Shown: positions 7,615 through 16,661 of the stretch, one piece after another
Layout of the letters: each line of letters begins with the position of its first letter
Numbering within the stretch: the first letter of the stretch is position 1
Virus record (IMG/VR): IMGVR_UViG_3300037041_000125
Location: 1-38,342 of that record
Reading direction: 5' to 3' (one strand)
Source of the DNA: a virus
Length of the DNA stretch: 38,342 bases
Notes under the pieces: model-generated
What the model was told of the DNA's origin: nothing
The model's database searches: none
The model's input: the letters and a program-made list of their open reading frames with translations, nothing else
Made by a program: the position numbers and the translations under genes

Positions 7615-10101
7615 TTACGGGGCCAGTGCGTTGGTTGATGGGTTAACTGCTGAAGGGTTTAACTGATTGCGAATGAAATCGCGTGTCTTTGGTCCCTGAG
7701 TAGTTCCCGACACTGGACGAGGTGGACGCAGTGTTTCTTCCAATGTCATCAATGTGTCTGCCAATTTGTCACGGGCCACAACTGCTGCACGAATAGCGTC
7801 TGCACCTTGAGCACGTTTACCAATCTCATCAAATGCAGCAATTTTCTCTTTAATTTTCACGATTGCGTCAGCAACCCATTGGCGATCCATCATCTTGGAT
7901 GACAGTTCTTTGGATGTCAGTGACTTGTACTCGGGTGCAACCGATGCCAGATCGACACGGGTCTTGTCCCATGCAACCTTCTCTGCTGCTGACATTGCAA
8001 ACTGTTGGCCTGCTGCAACCTTGTCGGTAGCCGACTTGAGTGACGCACCTGTATCAGCTTGGAACACCTCGGGAGTTGCACCACGGACACCAGCACTTGT
8101 CGGAACTAACCTACCTGTGACTGGATCGAGATCAAACTGGATACCGCCTGTTGCAGGTTGTCTTGGGGCAGCAGCAGCCTGAGCAGCCTGAGCAGCTTCA
8201 GCTTGTTGACCCAGTGTGCGAGACATTTCACCAGCACGAGCTTGTTCGGTACGAAGTGCATTCATTGTGCCTTGAGCACTTGGTGCAGCCAGTTGAGCAG
8301 GCCCACCTTGAGGCATACCAGCAGTAACTTGTGCTTCCGGACGTCCAAATACAAAGTTTGGTTGCTCACCCGGCATTACAACTGATTGAGCGTAGTTGTA
8401 CGGAACCAAGCCATTTGTTACAACACTTGGCTCCACAGGGCGCAGCATATTGACAGGTGGACGATAATCCTTTGGCATGGCGTGAGCAGCTTGATACGCT
8501 GGCGTACCAATTCGTTTAGCGGCTAATCCGCCAGCTATTGCACCAGCACCTGTACCCGCAGCTAATCCAGTAGCAGCACCCATTGGGCCAAGTGGTGCAC
8601 CAAGGGCAGCACCCAAAGCACCACCGAATCCAGCACGGGATAATCGTGGAAGCGCACCTTCCGCAGCAGGGGTTAATGTGAACACCGATGGGAAAACTGA
8701 AGCGGCTTTTCCAATGTCTGCACCGACACCAGTCATACTCCCCTTGCGCTCATCGTACATTTTGGCATACGCTTGGGGATCAATCTTTTGCTGTCCGTAG
8801 TCGAGGGCACGCTCATGGTCATAAATTTGAGCCATTTTTGTACGAGCTGCTTGCAGATCACCCAATGTTTTGGGGTCTGTCACATTCGAGTCAATCAGTT
8901 GCTCATACGCTTTGGCGATACCTGTACGGGTGTCAGCTTCGGCAATTTCAGCAGCAGTGGGAACGTTCAAACCCTTATCACGGCGCTTGTAAATGCTATT
9001 GGCTTCAGCACGAAGTTGACGGATGTCGGTGAGAATGTCTGCACCACTCCGCCCTTGTCGCACTTCCTCAAGCATATTGTTAATCAGCGCATTACTTGCC
9101 TCAACCTTACCTTTGGCAACAGCCGATGCAGGTTTCCTCAATGCCTCAATCGACTTGATTACACTGCTATCTGGAACCAGTATGGGCATTTGACGCACTA
9201 CGTCATATGGTTTACTGGCAGTATCTAACGCCGTTTCAATTGCTGCTTTATCGAGGGGCTTATTGGCGGGAACACCTAAATCTTCCCTAACCTTGTTTGT
9301 TACAGCAACTATATTACCCTTTGCCAATTTTTCCTCAACGACCACAGGGCCAGCCATTGCACCCTTGGCACGATTGGCAAGAGTTGGGTTTGACACAGCA
9401 GGATTGACAGCAGCACCGATACGTTGGGCTGCTTGAGTTGCTTCGATGGTGGGGGCATTTGCGTAACTTTGAGCAGCACGTCCCTCTTGGATTCGGGCAG
9501 CACGAGCTTCCAGTGGTGCAGCAATTGCACCCTTGACCAATGATCCCTCACTACGAGCAACATCACCAATTGCACGAGTAACTGGGGCAGTAGCACGCCC
9601 AAGATCACCCAGTGTACCCATTGGTACACCGACCATTGGGGCCATGAACTCACCGACTGCTTGCACATTTCGTTGTGCTTCTGGAGTGCGGGGTTGATAA
9701 AACTGACCAGACACTTGTTGTCCAAACTTGGCAGCAGCAGCCTTACCTTCTGGGGTAAACGCTTGACCACCCATCATTTCATGACCGAGTTGGGCAATTG
9801 GTGAAACCAGTCCACCTACAGCACCGCCAGCCAAGGCAGGCAACGTTTCGATGTTCCCCATTGCACGCTCGAACATGGATCGTGGTTGATATGTAGTTGG
9901 TGTCAGATTAGCACCAGCTTCCGTTGGGATTCCGGCAGCGCCCTTGGGTGCAGTTGTTACACCATTAAGCCCAATCTTGGTATTAAATTCAGCTTGTGGC
10001 ATATCCGCATAAAACTTCTTATGCACTGCACCTGCAAGGTCAGCATCTGACATATCCGAATATTGCGGATACTTTGCGCGAATGTCGGTAATAGTCGCCA
10101 T
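7615..10101 (-). CDS. Internal virion / DNA ejection protein, 828 aa
   Basis: A large Ala/Gly/Gln-rich protein. Its N-terminus (DIRAKYPQYSDMSDADLAGAVHKKFY) is a short module seen at the start of many phage internal virion proteins. The middle is helical, and a hydrophobic Gly/Ala stretch at about residues 500-530 (GGALGAALGAPLGPMG onward) could insert in a membrane. The C-terminal third is Gln/Ala-rich and helical. By position (last and largest of three consecutive proteins after the tail genes) it corresponds to P22 gp16, which enters the cell with the DNA. No lytic transglycosylase motif is evident. The start overlaps the previous stop (TAATG). Confidence 0.75.
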   Translation of the reverse strand: MATITDIRAKYPQYSDMSDADLAGAVHKKFYADMPQAEFNTKIGLNGVTTAPKGAAGIPTEAGANLTPTTYQPRSMFERAMGNIETLPALAGGAVGGLVSPIAQLGHEMMGGQAFTPEGKAAAAKFGQQVSGQFYQPRTPEAQRNVQAVGEFMAPMVGVPMGTLGDLGRATAPVTRAIGDVARSEGSLVKGAIAAPLEARAARIQEGRAAQSYANAPTIEATQAAQRIGAAVNPAVSNPTLANRAKGAMAGPVVVEEKLAKGNIVAVTNKVREDLGVPANKPLDKAAIETALDTASKPYDVVRQMPILVPDSSVIKSIEALRKPASAVAKGKVEASNALINNMLEEVRQGRSGADILTDIRQLRAEANSIYKRRDKGLNVPTAAEIAEADTRTGIAKAYEQLIDSNVTDPKTLGDLQAARTKMAQIYDHERALDYGQQKIDPQAYAKMYDERKGSMTGVGADIGKAASVFPSVFTLTPAAEGALPRLSRAGFGGALGAALGAPLGPMGAATGLAAGTGAGAIAGGLAAKRIGTPAYQAAHAMPKDYRPPVNMLRPVEPSVVTNGLVPYNYAQSVVMPGEQPNFVFGRPEAQVTAGMPQGGPAQLAAPSAQGTMNALRTEQARAGEMSRTLGQQAEAAQAAQAAAAPRQPATGGIQFDLDPVTGRLVPTSAGVRGATPEVFQADTGASLKSATDKVAAGQQFAMSAAEKVAWDKTRVDLASVAPEYKSLTSKELSSKMMDRQWVADAIVKIKEKIAAFDEIGKRAQGADAIRAAVVARDKLADTLMTLEETLRPPRPVSGTTQGPKTRDFIRNQLNPSAVNPSTNALAP

Positions 10102-11411
10102 TATCGGATTCCCAATGGGTCTTCTCTACCAGCAGCAGGTGTTTTACCTTGTTTGTAATCGTAGGTCATATCGTAAGCCTCCTTCATCCGAACCTTGGAA
10201 CCTTTGATGCTTTCAATCAGTTCATTGATGCCTGCTTTAACATCTTCCACGTTCTGAGTACGATCGAGGCCACCAACAATCGAGCGTTCGAGGCGTTCAC
10301 CCTCTTGGTTTGACACGTTACCCAATGCACCACCTGTTTTAGACGCATCGCGCATATCCTGCAATGCTTGAAATCCACCCTTGGCAAATACTTTATTGTA
10401 TTGGGATTGTGCCCTGCTACCCTCGCGTGACAAGCTAGGTGTACGACCGAAAACCGAACCCGTGATCTGGTTAAGTCCGGGATCGTCACGCAGCTTCTCA
10501 AGGTCTTTGATAAATGATTCCGACTTGGCATCAAACCCCTTCATGGACGATGTGGCTTGCGGAAATGCAGCCTCACGTTTCTGAATCTCTTTCGGTGGCA
10601 AACTCTCCATTGATGCAGCAGGAGTCATTCGACCCCTTAGTGCTTCTTCACGGGAAACAAACACTTGCTTACCCGTCACTGGATCAACCACTGCAACTGG
10701 TGGTTGCTCTGGTCGAGGTTGGGCAGGAGCACGACCAGCTTGTGCCAATCGAATTGCTTGTGCTTCCTCTGCTGGAGTCTTCAATTGATCTGCTCGTGGT
10801 GCTTGGGTAAAGGTTCCTGCTTGTGGGTTGTACACAGAACTACCAGCAGCTACTGTTAATGGTTTCATGCTGTCAAGCAACTGACTAACACTCTGCATTG
10901 ACTTCATACGCAAATCATTAAATTTTCCAGTTTGCAATGCTTCCTGCAATGTAGCAATACCTTTTTCCGATGTTGCACCCATGCTATTAAGCCAAGGACC
11001 AAGCACAGGGTCTGAGTGAACAGACTTATGCAATTGAAAATACGCTTCAGGGGTGTCTGCCATACGGTACGCATCAGGAAGAAGTGCCAGCTTGTCAGCT
11101 ATTAACTTCGTATCCTTAATCTGCCCCTCAGTACCTGCGGTCTTAGCTTCTTGTTTTAGCTTACCGAAGGTAAATCCCTTTTCAGGACTAATCTTCATTA
11201 CCTCGTTTAAATACGTTGGTGAGGATGGGTCAAGGCGACGAAGGGCGTTAGTTTCCTCCATGCCGCGTTGATATTCTTGCATCTTCATCTGGTTCAACTG
11301 ATTAGCTTGCTGACCCTGTTGCATCTGCTGCATCTGAGCAAACTGAGCAAAAGGATCAGGTGGTGCTTTGAACTGAGCACCCTGAGCGATTAGAGCATTA
11401 AGATCAGCCAT
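10101..11411 (-). CDS. Internal virion / DNA ejection protein, 436 aa (P22 gp20 position)
   Basis: A Gln/Met-rich helical protein (QFAQMQQMQQGQQ near residues 23-35) with no membrane segment or enzyme motif. It lies between the 268-aa and 828-aa proteins, the position of gp20 in the P22 ejection-protein trio. That role is inferred from order and composition, not from recognised sequence identity. It is translationally coupled to the 828-aa gene. Confidence 0.7.
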   Translation of the reverse strand: MADLNALIAQGAQFKAPPDPFAQFAQMQQMQQGQQANQLNQMKMQEYQRGMEETNALRRLDPSSPTYLNEVMKISPEKGFTFGKLKQEAKTAGTEGQIKDTKLIADKLALLPDAYRMADTPEAYFQLHKSVHSDPVLGPWLNSMGATSEKGIATLQEALQTGKFNDLRMKSMQSVSQLLDSMKPLTVAAGSSVYNPQAGTFTQAPRADQLKTPAEEAQAIRLAQAGRAPAQPRPEQPPVAVVDPVTGKQVFVSREEALRGRMTPAASMESLPPKEIQKREAAFPQATSSMKGFDAKSESFIKDLEKLRDDPGLNQITGSVFGRTPSLSREGSRAQSQYNKVFAKGGFQALQDMRDASKTGGALGNVSNQEGERLERSIVGGLDRTQNVEDVKAGINELIESIKGSKVRMKEAYDMTYDYKQGKTPAAGREDPLGIR

Positions 11412-11413
11412 GA

Positions 11414-12220
11414 TTAGAATGTTCCTGCCATTGGTGTGTACCCTGTACCCATTGGTGAGCTAAGGTAGTTGGTTGTCTGAGGGGTGTAGAAGCCAGTCAT
11501 GTTAGTGCCACCACCTTGATTGCCCATCATGCCCATCATGGCGCTGAAGTTTTGCTGGTTTCCGTAAGCACTTGCACCAGCATTGAGTGCGTTACTCAAA
11601 CTGTTTGCGGAACCCATTTGACCAGCAGCGATTGCTTGACCACCTTGAGTAATAGCATTTCCACCAGCAGTACCGTAAGCACCAGCAGCAGACCCCTGAT
11701 TACTAGCAGCAGATTGACCCGAGGCCATCAAGTTACCAAGTGGTTGCAGTTGGTTTGTTCGATTGGTTTGGTAGCGGTTAAACGCATTCTGGTATTCCTG
11801 TGAACCCATCTCTTGACCGTACTGTGTAGCAGCTTTGAGAGCACCGCCGGAAATCAGACCGCCACGAGCAGCAGCACTTCGATCCAGTCCCTTTAAACCC
11901 TCGGACAGACGAAAAGCGTAACCGGGATCAGCTTGGTAGTCTGCCATGCCGAAGTCTTTGGCGTATTTACCGTAACCAGCAGCGCCAGCGTTACCACCAA
12001 GACCCATCAGTTCCATCAATCGGTTCTGACCCGTTAAACCAGCTTGACGATATGGTTCTTGCAAAGCCATCTGCTGATCGAACATTTGCTTTTGCAAGTC
12101 AGCAGAACGATTGGCGGCTTCTGCTTGTGTGGAGGCAGCACTAGACGCACCCCTAGATGCCATTGCACCACCAAGTAATGCCGCACCACCCCCGATTAAC
12201 GCTGCTGTAATAAAACTCAT
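11414..12220 (-). CDS. Internal virion / DNA ejection protein, 268 aa (P22 gp7 position)
   Basis: The N-terminus is hydrophobic and Gly/Ala-rich (ITAALIGGGAALLGGAMASRG), followed by a helical Ala/Gln region (AANRSADLQKQMFDQQMALQEPYRQAG). The C-terminal half is Gly/Ser/Asn/Gln-rich. This layout is widespread among phage ejection or tail-assembly proteins, and DQQ...QEPYRQAG is a familiar block there. It is the first of three consecutive proteins matching the P22 gp7-gp20-gp16 order. The start overlaps the cupin gene stop. Confidence 0.75.
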   Translation of the reverse strand: MSFITAALIGGGAALLGGAMASRGASSAASTQAEAANRSADLQKQMFDQQMALQEPYRQAGLTGQNRLMELMGLGGNAGAAGYGKYAKDFGMADYQADPGYAFRLSEGLKGLDRSAAARGGLISGGALKAATQYGQEMGSQEYQNAFNRYQTNRTNQLQPLGNLMASGQSAASNQGSAAGAYGTAGGNAITQGGQAIAAGQMGSANSLSNALNAGASAYGNQQNFSAMMGMMGNQGGGTNMTGFYTPQTTNYLSSPMGTGYTPMAGTF

Positions 12221-12681
12221 GGTGACACCTCAATGGATTGATTTTTAATCTTATTTCCCACAGTAAACATGGATTGTGGGTCATCCTCAACTAGTTCTGA
12301 TTCTACATCTTCGACCGTATCAGCATCAACGCGATGGAAAGTCATACAGAGAGCATCCGTTTCAGCATATACGGCACGCTTTGTACCGGGTTTACTACAA
12401 ATTAGTTGTGGGCCTGTAATGTGTTGAACCCCATCGTCTGTGGTAATGGCAACTGTACCCGACACCACCATGTAGAAGTGTTCCTTCTTATGAACCTTGC
12501 CAATGATTAGACATCCTGCTGGACGCCACACCTGACGGCAGTACATCCCACCGTGGAAGACGTGTTGAGTAGGAGGTTCGTATTGCTCATGTTTCGACAC
12601 CTCGACCTGAAGCGCCTCAACCCGTGATCGCATATCCACGGGGGCAGCAACATTAAATTCAGGCCCGTAAGTGACTTGCAT
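12217..12681 (-). CDS. Cupin-fold protein, 154 aa
   Basis: A single cupin domain. Motif 1 reads VHKKEHFYMVVSGTVAIT and motif 2 reads KPGTKRAVYAETDALCMTFH. The usual HxH metal pair is altered to H-x3-EH, so metal binding is uncertain. A charged tail follows. Cupin proteins occur among virion genes of several freshwater and marine podoviruses with no proven role. Here it sits between the needle region and the ejection proteins, overlapping both neighbours, and could be a minor virion or assembly protein. Confidence 0.8.
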   Translation of the reverse strand: MQVTYGPEFNVAAPVDMRSRVEALQVEVSKHEQYEPPTQHVFHGGMYCRQVWRPAGCLIIGKVHKKEHFYMVVSGTVAITTDDGVQHITGPQLICSKPGTKRAVYAETDALCMTFHRVDADTVEDVESELVEDDPQSMFTVGNKIKNQSIEVSP

Positions 12682-13016
12682 TAGCTGACCTCACGCCCAC
12701 TGGCACGAATGTTAATAGCTGTAGCCGTACCAGCAATCGTGCTGATAAACCCACTTGCCATAAGCACCTGACCTACCAGTTCAGGGAACGTGTAGACCTC
12801 TGCTGGCTGGAGTGTCTTGGTCTTGGTAATCAAGTTCTGGTTGCCAGCAGTGTCAGCAGCAGTCACCAAGTTCACCGAGATCGTGGCAGCACTGGCGCTG
12901 TAGTTGGTTGCTGTGAACTTGTCGATGATGGTAGTGACACCAGTAGCGGTGTACTGAGTGACTTGGGTTGCTTCTGCAATCTTTGCAGGGATGAGGACTT
13001 TGACGGTGACTGTCAT
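12681..13016 (-). CDS. Small beta-rich virion protein, 111 aa
   Basis: A Thr/Ala/Val-rich, probably all-beta protein (KFTATNYSASAATISVNLVTA, QPAEVYTFPELVGQVLMASG), with no catalytic motif. Similar small proteins occur among tail and head-completion genes of podoviruses. Its stop overlaps the cupin start, and it starts 4 bases after the needle-like gene ends. It is probably structural, from composition and context. Confidence 0.7.
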   Translation of the reverse strand: MTVTVKVLIPAKIAEATQVTQYTATGVTTIIDKFTATNYSASAATISVNLVTAADTAGNQNLITKTKTLQPAEVYTFPELVGQVLMASGFISTIAGTATAINIRASGREVS

Positions 13017-13019
13017 GGG

Positions 13020-14000
13020 TTACTCCAGAAGAAGGATGTTGTTGGGGGCTTGCTGCATGATGACCCAGTTAGTGCCGTCAGATACCATTGTCGCCCAATT
13101 GCCAATAACTGGCAACAAAATAGCGGTTCCAGCAGTGGCGCTATCAATAGGGGCAATGTTGCTGGAGGCTGAGTTGACTGACTGAGTTTGCAGATTCTTG
13201 ACTGTGATGTATCGACCGGGCCAAGCCGATGCTGCTGGAAACGTCAACGTCAGGGCAGAGCCTGATTTGTTGTTGATAATCCAAGTATCGGTGTTGGTAA
13301 TCGTGTAATCAGCAGTCTTGGTCAGCACAGTGGACAGAGGAACATAGTCTGTATTGGCTACAGCCGCACTGATTGCTGTCCCATTGCCCTTCAGAATGCC
13401 CGTAACGCTGGTCGAGAGGGTCAGGGCTGGAGTTGCACCACCACTCGATGTACCAGCTAACCCATTGGCAGATACGACAGAGACAGCAGTTACAGTTCCA
13501 CCAGTGCCTGTAGCTGACAGTGTACCTGACGTAAAACTGACACCTGTGCCGATAGTGACATTGTTAAAGCCACCAGACCCGTTGCCGTACAGAATAGACG
13601 AGTTGGTGGTTAATGCACCCGGTGATACTTGAGGAACCAGTTGTAATGCCTGAAGCTGTTTCCAGACTTCAGCTAGTTCAGATTGAACCTCACTCACATT
13701 CGTGCTGGATGCCAGTGCTTCCAACTGCTTTTGTATCTCAGCAATCTGAGACTCTTGGGCAGACCCAGCAGCGTAGGCAGCAAAGCCAGCGGGTGTCGGG
13801 TCAAGTGGGCCAATGTCAATTTCTTGAACTGGTGGGCCAAGCTGCAAGTCTTCCAGCGAAGTGGGGTTAGACCCCGATCCCGTCAAGACAAACAGGTTCA
13901 ACAGGAACCGATACCACTCACGCGAGATAGTACCCGTGCGCTCATCTATGAGAGCAACACGAGGTGCTGGAATGCTGGTGATATTGAGTAAATTCGCCAT
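13020..14000 (-). CDS. Tail-needle-like / tail fibre-like virion protein, 326 aa
   Basis: The N-terminus (ALIDERTGTISREWYRFL) is a module seen in phage tail proteins. Residues about 85-125 form a coiled coil (IAEIQKQLEALAS, SELAEVWKQLQALQ). The C-terminal half is beta-rich with tail-fibre blocks (GILKGNGTAISAA and SDGTNWVIMQQ). It directly follows the gp10-like gene, where P22 encodes the trimeric coiled-coil tail needle gp26. I therefore infer a needle or plug analogue, although no gp26 sequence similarity is evident. Its stop is 4 bases from the next start. Confidence 0.65.
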   Translation of the reverse strand: MANLLNITSIPAPRVALIDERTGTISREWYRFLLNLFVLTGSGSNPTSLEDLQLGPPVQEIDIGPLDPTPAGFAAYAAGSAQESQIAEIQKQLEALASSTNVSEVQSELAEVWKQLQALQLVPQVSPGALTTNSSILYGNGSGGFNNVTIGTGVSFTSGTLSATGTGGTVTAVSVVSANGLAGTSSGGATPALTLSTSVTGILKGNGTAISAAVANTDYVPLSTVLTKTADYTITNTDTWIINNKSGSALTLTFPAASAWPGRYITVKNLQTQSVNSASSNIAPIDSATAGTAILLPVIGNWATMVSDGTNWVIMQQAPNNILLLE

Positions 14001-15442
14001 TACGCTTTGGTCGGACTCACGATAAGATTCGCACCCATGAGGGCAATCTTGACAGGATCAGTACCTGACACCTCGTACACCCGGTCACGCAGCTTCATGG
14101 TCATACCAAGCCTGCGCCACAGTGTACGAAAGCCATACTGACCAATCTTACCCATTGGCTTCCAGTGCTCATTAGACCAAGTGTGACCACCATCGTCTGA
14201 CCAGCGAAGCATTACCTCGGGGTCAGAACCCTGACCCAGATTCAGACCGACACCAGCCTCGGCATCAAGTTGCAGACTGTGCTGGGCAGTACGGTTCAGG
14301 TTGTTCTGACCCGGTGGCAGCGCACGCCATGACCGCAACCACTTCTGCGATTGACCGTTATCGGCGTACACATCCAAGTCATACGAGTAGATGTTGCCAT
14401 TGGCAAAGTCACCCACGATGGTCGTGTAGCCAAAGTTGCACTGACAGTTGGAACGGTGACGAGTGAACGCACCATTCTCAAATCCCGCACGCTCATGCCA
14501 AACTTGAGTGGACACATCGTAAACCCATGTGGCATTGGCACTGGGGAAAATCAGCACATAGAAGGCGTGACCCTCTTGCTGATAGGTGTACCCAATGGCA
14601 TCCGAGATGTCGGTGTACTGCTGGATTGCGTACTCGATGGCATGGGTGGAAACCCTAACACCCGTGTACCCGTTGTTCTTGTACACGATGCCGTAGCCAC
14701 GAGGGTCAGCACCTACCCAGAACAGAGCATTGTCGAGTTTGGCTACCGAGTATGGGGCAGCACAACCAATCTCGTTGTAGGCTCCCTGAATGCGTGCAAA
14801 GGGGAAACTCGCCAGTCCAGCGTCATACCAGACCTCGATGGTGTCTGTACCGAACACCCACAGTTCCCGATGGTCAACCGCCACAGCGACAACACCATCG
14901 GGTGAACCCTCTGCACTGGCAAAGTCCAATGGGTCAACAGACAAGCCATCTAGCAGGCTCGTGACCCATAGACGCTGACTGTTTGGCTCATTAAATGTGA
15001 AGTAGCCATCAAGGTACTGGACAGTCACAGCACCCGGAAAGTCAGGGTCGGTGATCTGCTGGAATACGTTGGTGACTTCGTTGTAGATGTAGCTGGGGCC
15101 GTTGCAGGCAAAGAACAACTGAGTGCCATTGTCTGCAATCGACACGGGGCCAGTACCCGACACATTGCCAATCTTGACAGGTGTACCCGTCAAGCTGGTG
15201 AGTTTGTACACCTCAGTACCCGACACCACATAGAAGTCGTTGCCGTTGGTCTGGTGTGACCACAGAGCACGGATGGGGCCAACACCTACCGATTGCAGAA
15301 ACTTGAGGCCGGGTGCTCTGTTGAGAAACCCAGCCTCTTTCCCACCTTCGGGGATGGCTTCAGGGAACAAGTTGACACAGCGATTGTCAGCAGCGTTGAC
15401 GCTACGGGCTACATAAGATGCGCCAAGGAAGGGCGTCTTCAT
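14000..15442 (-). CDS. P22 gp10-like tail accessory factor (packaged DNA stabilisation protein)
   Basis: A 480-aa protein of the phage stabilisation family. The N-terminus carries the expected SYVARSVNAADNRCVNLFPE and GFLNRAPGLKFL. Repeated beta-propeller-like blades follow (ALWSHQTNGNDFYVVSGTEVY, DHRELWVFGTDTIEVWYD, WVGADPRGYGIVYKNNGY). In P22, gp10 binds under the gp4 ring and carries the needle and tailspikes. The length is close to that of P22 gp10. It follows gp4-like directly with overlapping coordinates. Confidence 0.9.
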   Translation of the reverse strand: MKTPFLGASYVARSVNAADNRCVNLFPEAIPEGGKEAGFLNRAPGLKFLQSVGVGPIRALWSHQTNGNDFYVVSGTEVYKLTSLTGTPVKIGNVSGTGPVSIADNGTQLFFACNGPSYIYNEVTNVFQQITDPDFPGAVTVQYLDGYFTFNEPNSQRLWVTSLLDGLSVDPLDFASAEGSPDGVVAVAVDHRELWVFGTDTIEVWYDAGLASFPFARIQGAYNEIGCAAPYSVAKLDNALFWVGADPRGYGIVYKNNGYTGVRVSTHAIEYAIQQYTDISDAIGYTYQQEGHAFYVLIFPSANATWVYDVSTQVWHERAGFENGAFTRHRSNCQCNFGYTTIVGDFANGNIYSYDLDVYADNGQSQKWLRSWRALPPGQNNLNRTAQHSLQLDAEAGVGLNLGQGSDPEVMLRWSDDGGHTWSNEHWKPMGKIGQYGFRTLWRRLGMTMKLRDRVYEVSGTDPVKIALMGANLIVSPTKA

Positions 15443-16155
15443 TAGTAGTTACCCGCATACACATTGAACCGCTGACGAGTGGCAACCAGTGCGTAAGGTA
15501 TGGACATCACATCATCTGGATTGTTGATGCGCTTCAGATTGCGCTTGCTGCTCATGGCAATACGAGACACTTGCCGACTTGGTTCTACACCAAACTCAGC
15601 AGCGATCTCACAGGCCAGATTGTATTTAAACGCACGCAGATAACCCGGTGGAAATGACAACTGAGTTGCCAGCGTAGCGGGTTGAGTGAGTTCAGTGACC
15701 GAGACAATGTGCCATTCCAGTTCCCGAGTGGGCTTTGGGTAGACGGTCATTGTGGCGTTCGGGTACTCCATGTTCACCCAGCAGACTTGAGGGTAGGTGG
15801 ACGTTACAGTTTTTACTGCAATGCCGTTGTACTGCTGCTGGTTAATGAACTTTATGCCAAACGACACGTTGGTGCTTGGGTCACGGTAGTACGTTGAATC
15901 GTCAAACAAGACTGGACGATTGCCAGGGAACGTACCTGTTGGGCCGATAGTCTGGGTCAGAACATCAGCGGGCCAGATGTAAGTTTGATCTTGGGTTGCA
16001 AAGACGGAAAGACGCTCAGTATTCCACGAATCAATCATCTGATTCATAGCTGTCAATGCGTCCTGTGAAGTTTCGGCAGATGGGACTTCTCCCTCAGCCA
16101 GCATACCGATGAGGCGTAAAGCGCCGTTGATCTGGTCTCCTGCTGACACTGCCAT
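15442..16155 (-). CDS. P22 gp4-like head-tail adaptor / tail accessory factor
   Basis: A 237-aa helical adaptor. The family N-terminus is visible (AGDQINGALRLIGMLAEGE, then DALTAMNQMIDSWNTERLSVF), followed by the beta insert and C-terminal helices (YLRAFKYNLACEIAAEFG). In P22 the protein forms the ring that closes the portal after packaging. This copy is longer than P22 gp4, and no muramidase motif is clear. It lies between a 65-aa gene and the gp10-like gene. Confidence 0.9.
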   Translation of the reverse strand: MAVSAGDQINGALRLIGMLAEGEVPSAETSQDALTAMNQMIDSWNTERLSVFATQDQTYIWPADVLTQTIGPTGTFPGNRPVLFDDSTYYRDPSTNVSFGIKFINQQQYNGIAVKTVTSTYPQVCWVNMEYPNATMTVYPKPTRELEWHIVSVTELTQPATLATQLSFPPGYLRAFKYNLACEIAAEFGVEPSRQVSRIAMSSKRNLKRINNPDDVMSIPYALVATRQRFNVYAGNY

Positions 16156-16156
16156 A

Positions 16157-16354
16157 TTAAACTCCTTCGGTCACGACCTTGCGTGTGTATTTGCGCTTAA
16201 CTTCCAATGCGTTTACAGGAGCCACCTCGACTGGTTCAGCAGTGGGCGTATCCAGAGTATAACGCACCCATCCATTTTTCTCATCATTCACTGCCTCAAG
16301 TTCCATGTTTGCAACTTTAGTGCCGTAGACGAAGTGTTTTAGATAGATAGTCAT
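16157..16354 (-). CDS. Small hypothetical protein, 65 aa
   Basis: An unrecognised 65-aa protein. The N-terminal half is probably beta-stranded, and the tail is basic (VKRKYTRKVV). It is the first gene after a strong minus-strand terminator and is followed 2 bases later by the gp4-like gene. Its position between coat-associated genes and the connector suggests a head-completion or minor virion role, which is conjecture. Confidence 0.65.
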   Translation of the reverse strand: MTIYLKHFVYGTKVANMELEAVNDEKNGWVRYTLDTPTAEPVEVAPVNALEVKRKYTRKVVTEGV

Positions 16355-16358
16355 AATG

Positions 16359-16380
16359 AAAAAGAGGGCCGAAGCCCTCT
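16359..16380 (-). terminator. Rho-independent terminator with UUCG loop
   Basis: Read on the minus strand, AGAGGGC-TTCG-GCCCTCT forms a 7-bp stem with a very stable tetraloop (16380 to 16363), followed by TTTT. It lies just after the 78-aa gene and just before the 65-aa gene. Confidence 0.9.
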
Positions 16381-16383
16381 ATA

Positions 16384-16620
16384 TTAACCGATGAGCCAGT
16401 TCACACCGTCACAGAAGACAGGGACGATGTAAGCACCACCAGCGGCAACAGCAGCACCAATACCAGCGGTATAAGCTGCATTGGAATTGCTAACAGCAGC
16501 ACGAGTGCCAGCCAGAGCAACAGACGCTGCTGGCAAAGTGCCAACCGTGTACAGTTTGAACTGGGCGTTATCAAGCGAAGGGTCAGCGTATGCAACGCCA
16601 ACTGCTTTTGTATTTGCCAT
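16384..16620 (-). CDS. Small virion protein, 78 aa
   Basis: A 78-aa Ala/Val/Gly-rich beta protein. It has an N-terminal KAVGVAYADPSL and a C-terminal AYIVPVFCDGVNWLIG, an ending of the kind found in fibre and capsid-decoration proteins (V-P-V-x-x-DG-x-NW). Terminator hairpins flank it on both sides. It is probably a minor capsid or decoration component made in proportion to coat protein. Confidence 0.7.
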   Translation of the reverse strand: MANTKAVGVAYADPSLDNAQFKLYTVGTLPAASVALAGTRAAVSNSNAAYTAGIGAAVAAGGAYIVPVFCDGVNWLIG

Positions 16621-16639
16621 GAGTTGTCCTTAGTTAAAC

Positions 16640-16653
16640 GGGGCCGAAGCCCC
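16640..16653 (-). terminator. Short UUCG hairpin, weak terminator
   Basis: On the minus strand GGGGC-TTCG-GCCCC forms a 5-bp GC stem followed by GTTTAA, so the U-tract is poor. It may attenuate transcription or protect mRNA ends between the 130-aa and 78-aa genes. Confidence 0.6.
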
Positions 16654-16661
16654 ATTGAGAT

